NCBI GenBank assembly: GCA_934229335.1
Contig: CAKQDQ010000113.1
Span: forward strand, 1-7,826
Source of the DNA: an uncultured Prevotella sp.
GTDB taxonomy: Bacteria; Bacteroidota; Bacteroidia; Bacteroidales; Bacteroidaceae
Length of the DNA: 7,826 nucleotides
Reading direction: 5' to 3'
Position 1 is the first letter of the stretch, and each line of letters begins with the position of its first letter. The notes under the pieces are model-generated. The model had not been told where the DNA came from. It was given only the letters and a program-made list of their open reading frames with translations, and made no database searches. Made by a program: the position numbers and the translations under genes. Positions 1 through 6,098 of this stretch are shown here, one piece after another.

Positions 1-255
1 AATCCATTGCGTCTTACCGTCATACCATATAATAGCGTTACCAGTAGAGGCATTAAATTTATTTCCCTTTATTGCGATAGTGCCTCGCATGGCGTGTATG
101 TTATTACCAGATACGGAAAACGTAGCGTAGGCACCGTATGACAGCGGTACCTTGGCTGCTGCTTTGTCAAGAATTTGGCGTGCAGAGTTAGTCGCGTTTA
201 TCTCTGTTGTCAGGGATAAGAGCAGAAATAGTATTAATAATAGTTTCTCTTTCAT
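1..255 (-). CDS. LolA-like outer-membrane lipoprotein carrier protein (partial, C-terminus beyond the left edge)
   Basis: Reading leftwards from an ATG at 255, the frame stays open for 85 codons to base 1, so only the N-terminal part is present. Residues 1-21 form a signal peptide: MKEK, a hydrophobic run of Leu/Ile, then a likely signal peptidase I site after I-N-A21. The mature start (A-R-Q-I-L-D-K, about 25-31), the F-S-V-S-G strand, the G-T-I-A-I-K-G-N-K-F stretch and the W77-Y-D-G-K-T-Q-W motif match the half-barrel fold of periplasmic LolA-type carriers, which ferry lipoproteins from the inner to the outer membrane. The start lies 30 bases after the ftsK stop with no promoter box between, so the two genes are probably cotranscribed; an ftsK-lolA order is common in Bacteroidales. 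The family call rests on the N-terminal half only, and the divergent LolA-like proteins of this phylum are poorly characterised. Confidence 0.8.
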   Translation of the reverse strand, partial: MKEKLLLILFLLLSLTTEINATNSARQILDKAAAKVPLSYGAYATFSVSGNNIHAMRGTIAIKGNKFNASTGNAIIWYDGKTQWI

Positions 256-285
256 GTTTTTATGCTTTTTTTTGTACTATCGTTT

Positions 286-2763
286 TTAACTTGCACCAAG
301 GGTGTTAAGCAATGACTGTAGGGTATTTTCGTCTTGTATTAATACCTCGCGTGGTTTAGAACCATGTGCAGCTCCTACCACGCCTGCTTTTTCTAATTGA
401 TCCATGAGACGTCCAGCTCTGTTATAACCAATAGCAAACTTACGTTGTATCATAGACGTACTTCCTATTTGGTTTGTTACTATTAGACGAGCGGCACCGG
501 CAAACAGCTGATCCAAGTTGCTCAGGTCTTCTGCATTATTAGAAGAGGCGTCATCGCTGCTTATTGGTTCAGGTAGTTCAAAAGGTCCTTCATAGCCAGG
601 TTGTTTCTCTATAAACTCATTTATCGCTATAACCTCAGGCGTATCAACGAAGGCACACTGCACACGAACAGGTGCGCCCTTATCAATAATAAGCATATCG
701 CCGCGACCTATCAGTTGGTTTGCGCCAGCACAGTCGAGAATAGTCCTTGAATCTATCTGAGATGTTACCTTGAATGCCATACGACCGGGGAAATTCGCCT
801 TGATGGTTCCTGTAATGATATTTGTTGTTGGTCGCTGTGTTGCAATTATCATGTGTATTCCAACCGCACGTGCTTTTTGGGCGATACGTGCTATAGGAAG
901 CTCTATTTCTTTGCCAGCAGTCATTATCAAGTCACCGTACTCGTCTATTATAACGACGATATATGGTAAGTAGCGATGGCCATTCTCTGGATTAAGTTGT
1001 CTGTTTAAGAACTTCTCATTGTACTCCTCTATCTTGCGTACATTTGCGAACTTTAACAGGTTGTAACGGTCATCCATTTCCTGACAAACAGAATTTAAGG
1101 TCTTTACAACCTTTGTCACGTCAGTTATGATAGGTTCGTCTGCGTCACTCTCTGGTGGTATCTGGGCAAGGAAATGGTTGAGCAGTGGTTTGTAAATAGA
1201 GAACTCTACCATCTTTGGGTCTACAAGTACGAATTTCAGCTCTGCTGGATGTTTCTTGTACAGTAGAGAGGTTATTATCGCGTTAAGGCCAACAGACTTA
1301 CCCATACCCGTAGCACCTGCAACAAGAAGGTGTGGTATTTTTGCCAAATCGACCATAAAGATTTCATTTGATATGGTTTTTCCTAATGCCAGAGGTAACG
1401 CCATCTTAGACTCTTTGAATTTCTTAGAATTTAAGATAGACTCCATACTTACAATTTGTGGGTTGGCATTAGGTACTTCTATACCAATGGTGCCCTTACC
1501 AGGAATAGGTGCAATGATACGAATGCCAAGTGCCGCCAATGAAAGGGCGATGTCATCTTCCAATGACCTTACTTTCGAAATCTTTATTCCTGCGGCGAGT
1601 GTTATCTCGTAAAGGGTAATTGTAGGACCTACAGTAGCCTTGATGCTGTCTACTACAACACCAAAGTTTCCCAATACCTTGACAATTTTGTCTTTGTTAG
1701 TCTTTTGCTCCTCCATGTCTATGTAGGAACGACCGTCATTGTCGTACTTCTTCAACAAATCAAGTGTTGGATATTTATAGCGTGATAATGTCGCTTTGGG
1801 GTCATAAGGTGACATTATGGAATTATCGACAACAACGGATGTCCCAGCTTCTTCTTCATTCTTCACCTCGTTAATTTCCAAACCTACTTCTTCTTTTTCT
1901 TTCTTGTTTGATGTAGGCTCTGTCTCTGTGTGTGAATCATCAACAGGAAGCACTATAGAAGTCTGTTCGCTGTTTACGTCGAACTCTACCGTCTGGCTTA
2001 TAGGGTCTGTGCTTACAGCCTCTTCTTCGTCTTCATCCTTTATCTCGTCAGAAGCCTCACTTTCATGTTCTGGCTCTATAACCTTTCCGTCAGGACCTAT
2101 ATTGGTAACCTTGAATTTTACCCTGTCTGTAATATACCCTATAGGGTTAAGTATCTTGCGGATTATGATTATCGTCTCAGATGACAAATATGTTAGGAAG
2201 AAAATAGCCGTTAGTGCCAATAACGCGGTAAGCCCTGGTGTACCCACCATGCCCTCCAATGTCTGGCATACAAACTCTCCATGTTTACCACCTGCGTTAA
2301 AGACCTGATTGCTCAGCAGGGGATTGACAAATTTGGCGAATGTTATGCTACTCCATACCATGACTATCATGAGTGAGAAAAACCATTTCCATAGGTTTAG
2401 TTTATACACTCCCATCATAGCGAAAGAACACATAATTGTAAATAACGGAATAAGAAAAGCTGGTATTCCGAAACATATAGCTATCAAGAAATGAGAGACG
2501 TAGGCTCCCCATGAACCACAAGCATTGTGAAATTCTCGTCCTTTGTTGAAAATGTCATCAGAAAGTGGATTGAGAACAAAACTTTGATCGTCTGCACTAC
2601 TTGAGAAATACGAAACAAGACTGATAAAAACCAATACAGAAACAATTAGCAACGTAATGCCAACCGTGAAGTTTGCCTTTTCGTTCGCAAACACAGCGTT
2701 AAATCCCATTACGTTGCTATACGATGTTTTTGCAATCTTTTTATTGCGCTTCTTTGAGACCAT
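286..2763 (-). CDS. ftsK: DNA translocase FtsK (FtsK/SpoIIIE family)
   Basis: An 825-residue membrane-anchored ATPase that pumps DNA at the division septum so that chromosome dimers and trapped termini are resolved. The N-terminus has four predicted membrane segments (about 32-53, 81-110, 125-146 and 177-203). A charged, Glu/Asp-rich linker follows (about 226-312). The motor begins near Y320-D-P and ends near 730. It carries Walker A G483-A-T-G-M-G-K-S490 and Walker B I-V-V-I-I-D607-E608, followed by the A-T-Q-R-P motif near 641-645. The C-terminal winged-helix gamma domain (about 752-808) has the typical Q-R-K-F-A-I-G-Y-N-R-A-G-R-L-M segment, which in the family reads KOPS-type orienting sequences and contacts XerD. 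The length is normal for Bacteroidota FtsK, and all motor motifs are intact. The ATG at 2763 sits about 35 bases below a canonical promoter box. It is first in a likely operon with the LolA-like gene. Identification is very secure; species-specific orienting sequences cannot be inferred from the window. Confidence 0.97.
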   Translation of the reverse strand: MVSKKRNKKIAKTSYSNVMGFNAVFANEKANFTVGITLLIVSVLVFISLVSYFSSSADDQSFVLNPLSDDIFNKGREFHNACGSWGAYVSHFLIAICFGIPAFLIPLFTIMCSFAMMGVYKLNLWKWFFSLMIVMVWSSITFAKFVNPLLSNQVFNAGGKHGEFVCQTLEGMVGTPGLTALLALTAIFFLTYLSSETIIIIRKILNPIGYITDRVKFKVTNIGPDGKVIEPEHESEASDEIKDEDEEEAVSTDPISQTVEFDVNSEQTSIVLPVDDSHTETEPTSNKKEKEEVGLEINEVKNEEEAGTSVVVDNSIMSPYDPKATLSRYKYPTLDLLKKYDNDGRSYIDMEEQKTNKDKIVKVLGNFGVVVDSIKATVGPTITLYEITLAAGIKISKVRSLEDDIALSLAALGIRIIAPIPGKGTIGIEVPNANPQIVSMESILNSKKFKESKMALPLALGKTISNEIFMVDLAKIPHLLVAGATGMGKSVGLNAIITSLLYKKHPAELKFVLVDPKMVEFSIYKPLLNHFLAQIPPESDADEPIITDVTKVVKTLNSVCQEMDDRYNLLKFANVRKIEEYNEKFLNRQLNPENGHRYLPYIVVIIDEYGDLIMTAGKEIELPIARIAQKARAVGIHMIIATQRPTTNIITGTIKANFPGRMAFKVTSQIDSRTILDCAGANQLIGRGDMLIIDKGAPVRVQCAFVDTPEVIAINEFIEKQPGYEGPFELPEPISSDDASSNNAEDLSNLDQLFAGAARLIVTNQIGSTSMIQRKFAIGYNRAGRLMDQLEKAGVVGAAHGSKPREVLIQDENTLQSLLNTLGAS

Positions 2764-2797
2764 TTGGTAATTTCGGTATATTTGTTAATTATAGACG

Positions 2798-2828
2798 CAA
2801 AGGTAGCAATTTTTACTCAAATAAGCAA
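2798..2828 (-). promoter_or_regulatory. Bacteroidota-type sigma-ABfr promoter of ftsK
   Basis: On the minus strand a -33 TTG (2826-2828) is followed after exactly 20 bases by TACCTTTG (2798-2805), a perfect match to the TAnnTTTG -7 consensus with a normal 19-21 base spacer. Transcription would begin near 2791, giving a leader of under 30 bases before the ftsK ATG. It presumably also serves the downstream LolA-like gene. Confidence 0.85.
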
Positions 2829-2889
2829 TAATAGATGTGATATTTTTTCAAATTGAGAACCAAGTTATACGTATTTGACTTTTTTTTTA

Positions 2890-2897
2890 TAAATTTG
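2890..2897 (+). promoter_or_regulatory. Probable -7 box of the GH28 gene promoter
   Basis: TAAATTTG matches the Bacteroidota TAnnTTTG -7 consensus and lies 28 bases before the GH28 start codon, which would give a leader of roughly 20 bases. No TTG occurs at the expected 19-21 base distance. The nearest candidates (TTTG at 2874-2877, TTG at 2853-2855) are wrongly spaced, so the promoter may be weak or activator-dependent. It does not overlap the divergent ftsK promoter. Confidence 0.5.
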
Positions 2898-2925
2898 CAA
2901 AAGTATAAAATGAGACGTTAATTCT

Positions 2926-4395
2926 ATGAACAAGAAAAATTATTTAAGTTTGTTATTGGCTGTAGGCATAAGTTTTTTCAGCGTATGCTTGAGTTTAGCC
3001 CAGATGCCGTTCAAAATGCCAAAGGTGAAACTACCCGAAATTCCACAGAGAACGTTTCTGTTAACGGATTATGGTGCCAAAGGAGATGGTGCGTTTGTTA
3101 ATACGGAGGCTTTCTCTAAAGTTATGAAGGAGGCTGCATCTAAGGGCGGTGGAAAGATTGTTGTGCCTGCCGGTATATGGTTGACGGGACCTATTCAGTT
3201 TGAAAATTGTACAGAGTTACATCTGGAGCAAGGAGCCTTGGTGTTGTTTACTACGGATTTTGATGCTTATCCTATGGTACCTACAGTTTATGAGGGTAAC
3301 TCCATAAACAAGAAGATGTCACCTTTATGGGCTGCTGGCAAACATGACATCGCAATCACAGGTACTGGAGCTTTTGATGCGCAAGGACAAGCATGGCGTC
3401 CTTCTAAAAAAGGAAAGTTTACAGAGTCGCAATGGAAAGAACTGACGGCGGGGAAGGGTATAGTATTGAAAAATGTATGGTACCCTGACGCTAAACAGGA
3501 TAGCTTGGCTGGAAAGGCGGACAAGCCGGATATGCGTAGGGTTACACAAAGACCTGTGCTTTTGGAGTTTAGTAATTGTAAAAGGGTATTACTGCAAGAT
3601 GTCACTTTAAGTAATTCGCCAGCATGGAATACTCATCCTCTTAAATGTGAAGATGTTACCATAGACCATGTAACAATAAGAAACCCATGGTATGCACAAA
3701 ATGGTGATGGATTAGACTTGGAGTCATGTAACAGAGTCGTTGTGAAAAATTCTACTTTTGATGTCGGTGATGACGCAATATGTATAAAAAGTGGAAAAAA
3801 CAAGGAGGGACGTGATTGGAAATTGCCTTGCCAGAATGTTTTGATAGAGGGATGTACTGTATTGCATGGACACGGTGGTTTTGTTATCGGATCAGAGATG
3901 TCAAGTGGTGCGAAGAATATATATGTGAACAACTGCCTGTTTAACGGTACAGATACAGGAATACGCTTGAAGTCTACTCGCGGTCGTGGAGGTGTAGTTG
4001 AAAACATATATATGAATAACATAAATATGGTTGATATAAAGGGGGATGCTTTCACTTTTGACCTGTACTATGCAAATAAGCCTGTTGCGGGACAGGCTGA
4101 TAACGACTCTTCTTCAAAGGATGCCGTTCCTGCTGTTACTGAGGAGACTCCTTGCTTTAAGAATCTCTATATCTCCAATATAGTATGTCATGGTGCAAAG
4201 CGTGCTATATATGTTAATGGCTTGCCAGAAATGCCACTTGAAAACATGCAAATGAAAAATTCTTTATTTACAGAGTGTGTAATAGGAGCTGAGTTAAACT
4301 TTGCAAAGAATATACTCCTCGACAATGTAAAGATTGAGAATAATACGGGTAAACGATTGATACAAAATGAAGTAACGAATCTTATTGAAAAATAA
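2926..4395 (+). CDS. Secreted glycoside hydrolase family 28 (polygalacturonase-type pectinase)
   Basis: A 489-residue exported enzyme predicted to hydrolyse galacturonosyl linkages of pectin by inversion. Residues 1-25 are a signal peptide with a likely cut after L-S-L-A25, and no lipobox is visible, so it should be periplasmic or secreted. The mature protein opens with the family-typical D-Y-G-A-K-G-D-G segment (48-55), then forms a right-handed beta-helix. The GH28 active-site signature is complete: N259-G-D261-G-L-D264, G281-D282-D283, G315-H316-G317 and R347-L-K349. D261, D282 and D283 correspond to the three catalytic aspartates, and R347/K349 to the substrate carboxylate-binding pair. 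The first motif reads NGDGLD rather than NTDG, as in many bacterial and plant-like members; exo-polygalacturonase or rhamnogalacturonan activity is therefore possible and cannot be separated by eye. It is divergent from ftsK and followed by a hairpin and a patatin-like gene. No SusC/SusD, carbohydrate esterase or pectate lyase gene accompanies it here. Confidence 0.93.
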   Translation: MNKKNYLSLLLAVGISFFSVCLSLAQMPFKMPKVKLPEIPQRTFLLTDYGAKGDGAFVNTEAFSKVMKEAASKGGGKIVVPAGIWLTGPIQFENCTELHLEQGALVLFTTDFDAYPMVPTVYEGNSINKKMSPLWAAGKHDIAITGTGAFDAQGQAWRPSKKGKFTESQWKELTAGKGIVLKNVWYPDAKQDSLAGKADKPDMRRVTQRPVLLEFSNCKRVLLQDVTLSNSPAWNTHPLKCEDVTIDHVTIRNPWYAQNGDGLDLESCNRVVVKNSTFDVGDDAICIKSGKNKEGRDWKLPCQNVLIEGCTVLHGHGGFVIGSEMSSGAKNIYVNNCLFNGTDTGIRLKSTRGRGGVVENIYMNNINMVDIKGDAFTFDLYYANKPVAGQADNDSSSKDAVPAVTEETPCFKNLYISNIVCHGAKRAIYVNGLPEMPLENMQMKNSLFTECVIGAELNFAKNILLDNVKIENNTGKRLIQNEVTNLIEK

Positions 4396-4424
4396 GCGTT
4401 GCGGTAGTAATATGATGTAAGGCT

Positions 4425-4458
4425 TAATCAGGAATCATAATAGGGTGGTTCCTGATTA
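4425..4458 (+). terminator. Hairpin after the GH28 gene (possible terminator)
   Basis: TAATCAGGAA (4425-4434) and TTCCTGATTA (4449-4458) form a perfect 10-bp stem. It can be extended inward by T-G, C-G, A-T and T-G pairs, leaving a loop of about six bases (4439-4444). It starts 30 bases after the GH28 stop. No T tract follows, so it is not a classic intrinsic terminator; it could instead stabilise the 3' end of the mRNA or separate GH28 expression from the patatin gene. Confidence 0.5.
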
Positions 4459-4500
4459 TATCGTTCAAACAGCGTATAAAAAAGAGGAAAAGATAGAATA

Positions 4501-5355
4501 ATGAAAAAAGGTTTGGTACTTGAGGGAGGCGGAATGCGTGGATTGTTTACCGCAGGAGTGATGGATGCTTTGATGAAAGAAAACATTACGTTTGATGGAA
4601 TGATAGGCGTGTCAGCTGGTGCTTTGTTTGGTTGTAACTATAAGTCAAAACAACCAGGTAGAGCTTTGAGGTATAATGTGCAGCTGAAGAAAGATCCACG
4701 TTATATAGGCTTACGCCCCTTACTGAAAACTGGTAACATAGTAAGTCCCCATTTTTCATATCATGTGGTGCCGTTTGAAATAGATAAATTTGACAAAAAA
4801 ACTTTTGAGGCAAATCCAATGGAGTTTTGGTTGGTATGTACAGATATCATTAATGGGAAGCCCGTGTATCATCGCATGAGTAAATTTACACACCACGAGA
4901 TTGAATGGATGAGAGCATCCGCTTCTATGCCAGTAGTATCTCGTCCTGTTGAGATAGAAGGAAATGTGTTATTAGATGGCGGCATAACGGATTCTATACC
5001 TCTTAAGGCGTTTCAAAAAATGGGATATGAAAGAAATGTCGTTATCCTTACACAGCCGAGCGATTATTATAAACGTCCTCTCAAAATAAATTGGATTATA
5101 AAATTCCTCACGAGAAAATATCCTATGGTAGGAGAGTGTATGGCACGAAGATACGAGATGTACAACCGGCAACTTGACTATTTGGCAAATCAAGCGGCAA
5201 AGGGAAATACGTTGTTGATACATCCTGATGATTCTCTGAAAATTGGAAGAACTGAATTGAATGAAAAGAAAATGAAAAATGTGTATTCCATGGGGTATGA
5301 AAAGGCGTACAAAATGATATCACAAATAAAGGAGTTTGTAAATGATAAGTCCTAA
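4501..5355 (+). CDS. Patatin-like phospholipase family protein
   Basis: A 284-residue putative serine lipid acyl hydrolase. It has the complete patatin signature: oxyanion loop G9-G-G-M-R-G14, nucleophile elbow G36-V-S38-A-G40, and the catalytic aspartate in D159-G-G-I. The Ser38/Asp159 dyad is therefore intact, and the helper motif A-S-M-P-V-V (141-146) is also present. The C-terminal part (about 195-280, with L-I-H-P-D-D and Y-S-M-G-Y-E-K-A) resembles the extension found in bacterial YjjU-type patatins. There is no signal peptide or membrane segment, so the protein is predicted to be cytoplasmic. The natural substrate is unknown for this subgroup. The ATG is chosen because the conserved L-V-L-E-G-G-G motif starts at residue 5, leaving no room for a later start. 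It lies 105 bases after the GH28 gene on the same strand, with a hairpin between and no clear promoter box of its own, so it may be transcribed by readthrough. Confidence 0.9.
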   Translation: MKKGLVLEGGGMRGLFTAGVMDALMKENITFDGMIGVSAGALFGCNYKSKQPGRALRYNVQLKKDPRYIGLRPLLKTGNIVSPHFSYHVVPFEIDKFDKKTFEANPMEFWLVCTDIINGKPVYHRMSKFTHHEIEWMRASASMPVVSRPVEIEGNVLLDGGITDSIPLKAFQKMGYERNVVILTQPSDYYKRPLKINWIIKFLTRKYPMVGECMARRYEMYNRQLDYLANQAAKGNTLLIHPDDSLKIGRTELNEKKMKNVYSMGYEKAYKMISQIKEFVNDKS

Positions 5356-5481
5356 TAACAGGTAAACTTTCTTGCTGAGATGTTTTTCTGAAGCCATCGT
5401 ATATCTCAACATACTCATTTTTTGTGTACTGCGAAAACACCCATTTCGTGACGTGGTTTGTATTTGATTGTGGGATAATTG

Positions 5482-5525
5482 ATGCCATATCGCCAGGCGA
5501 TTAGTATGCTTTTGTGCATGGCGAT
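5482..5525. repeat. Compact imperfect dyad with alternative stems
   Basis: ATCGCC-A-GGCGAT (5489-5501) is a perfect palindrome apart from its central base. The same left arm can instead pair with TGGCGAT at 5519-5525 (ATCGCCA with TGGCGAT), enclosing a further ATGC-N6-GCAT hairpin (5506-5519). GCCAT (5484-5488) can also close with ATGGC (5518-5522). The pairings are mutually exclusive in part. This cluster is more GC-rich than the surrounding gap. Whether it acts as DNA site, RNA structure or neither is unknown. Confidence 0.5.
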
Positions 5526-5936
5526 GTGACAAATTACGAAATAACCATTAAAATAACATGCGTATAAAGTTGATATTTAAGTAATTTGGTAAATTGATTA
5601 AATGTTTGATATAGTACTTGATTTAGTACAGGTACTGCTTGAAAAGCGAGTCTCATACTTGCGTGTTTTGACTTTTTTTTCGTTTGGGTATTGTATACGC
5701 TACCAATAGGGCTGTTTTTTTGACATAAAAAATGTGTCATAGAATAATTACGAGTAACGACAAAACTCCGTTGTAGGCAGAGTATAAAATGTATTCCCAC
5801 TCCTATTTTAAAAAGATAGATATCGTTTTGTAATTGGCAAAAAAAGTAACTTGGATTTGGTAAAAATATGTGTTTGTTATGTTGCAAAAGTTGTGAACCT
5901 GCTGTAAAAAAATGGACACATTTGTTTTTGAAGTTA

Positions 5937-5961
5937 TTACTAAAACACCTATTTTTAGTAA
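5937..5961. repeat. Perfect 9-bp inverted repeat upstream of galM (possible operator)
   Basis: TTACTAAAA (5937-5945) and TTTTAGTAA (5953-5961) are exact reverse complements separated by seven bases. The dyad centre lies about 63 bases upstream of the -33 element of the galM promoter, a plausible place for a regulator to bind. No T tract follows, so a terminator is less likely. AT-richness raises the chance that it arose by accident. Confidence 0.45.
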
Positions 5962-6011
5962 CAAAATAACAGAAAAAAGAATACTTGATATAAAAAAACG
6001 TTCATAAAATG

Positions 6012-6041
6012 TTGTTGGCAGAAAAAAAAATAGTAATTTTA
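6012..6041 (+). promoter_or_regulatory. Probable promoter of the aldose 1-epimerase gene
   Basis: A -33 TTG (6012-6014) is followed after 19 bases by TAATTTTA (6034-6041), which matches the Bacteroidota TAnnTTTG -7 consensus except for the last base. Transcription would start near 6048, leaving a leader of about 50 bases. The -7 box lies within the inverted repeat TAATTTT-N5-AAAATTA (6034-6052), so a repressor bound there would cover the start site. Confidence 0.6.
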
Positions 6042-6052
6042 CATCAAAATTA
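6034..6052. repeat. Inverted repeat overlapping the galM -7 box
   Basis: TAATTTT (6034-6040) and AAAATTA (6046-6052) are perfect reverse complements around a 5-base spacer (ACATC). The left arm is the -7 box itself and the right arm covers the predicted start of transcription. It is a candidate operator, but the arms contain only A and T, so chance is a real alternative. Confidence 0.4.
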
Positions 6053-6098
6053 GATATCTCTATCTTAAAGAAAAACTAACCAAAAAGCAATTTATAAT

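Larger units (their letters stand above)
5356..6011. other. Long AT-rich intergenic stretch without a convincing gene
   Basis: Between the patatin stop and the galM promoter I see no plus-strand reading frame of note. The minus-strand frames at 5320-5532, 5123-5488 and 5534-5887 encode low-complexity, Lys/Tyr/Phe/Cys-rich peptides that resemble no family I know. The stretch contains several dyads: a small CGAAA...TTTCG at 5432-5448, the structured element at 5482-5525 and the inverted repeat at 5937-5961. It also has long A and T tracts (for example 5672-5679 and 5714-5720). No tRNA, rRNA, insertion sequence end or CRISPR unit is visible. It may hold regulatory sequence, a small RNA or the remains of a decayed gene; the sequence does not decide between these. 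Confidence 0.6.

Noticed and set aside
938..945. FtsK Walker B region reads D-E-Y-G-D instead of the common D-E-F-A-D
   Set aside because: The catalytic Asp-Glu pair (607-608) is intact, and the neighbouring changes are conservative, so no loss of function is implied.
1817..2308. 163-codon plus-strand frame opposite the FtsK linker
   Set aside because: Its Ser/Thr-rich sequence is the mirror of the Glu/Asp-rich linker codons of ftsK; this is a common artefact of low-complexity coding DNA.
4078..4155. Hydrophilic Asp/Ser/Lys-rich stretch in GH28 (about residues 385-410) that could be an inserted segment
   Set aside because: It falls in a loop between beta-helix turns, where family members commonly vary, and the flanking coils continue normally; no sign of insertion or frameshift.
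4483..4487. AGAGG before the patatin gene as a Shine-Dalgarno site
   Set aside because: The spacing to the ATG is 13 bases, too long, and Bacteroidota rarely use Shine-Dalgarno pairing; the A-rich leader is the likelier signal.
5123..5532. Two overlapping minus-strand open frames running into the 3' end of the patatin gene
   Set aside because: They overlap a well-supported gene on the other strand and each other, and their peptides match no family I know. Kept only as a hint for the gap finding.
5534..5887. Minus-strand open frame of 117 codons in the gap
   Set aside because: Its peptide is rich in Phe, Tyr, Lys and Gln with no recognisable motif, no promoter box in front and a composition expected of translated AT-rich noncoding DNA.
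6045..6052. Minus-strand TAATTTTG, a perfect -7 match pointing away from galM
   Set aside because: No TTG occurs at the proper distance upstream and no gene lies in front of it; it follows from the symmetry of the inverted repeat at 6034-6052.
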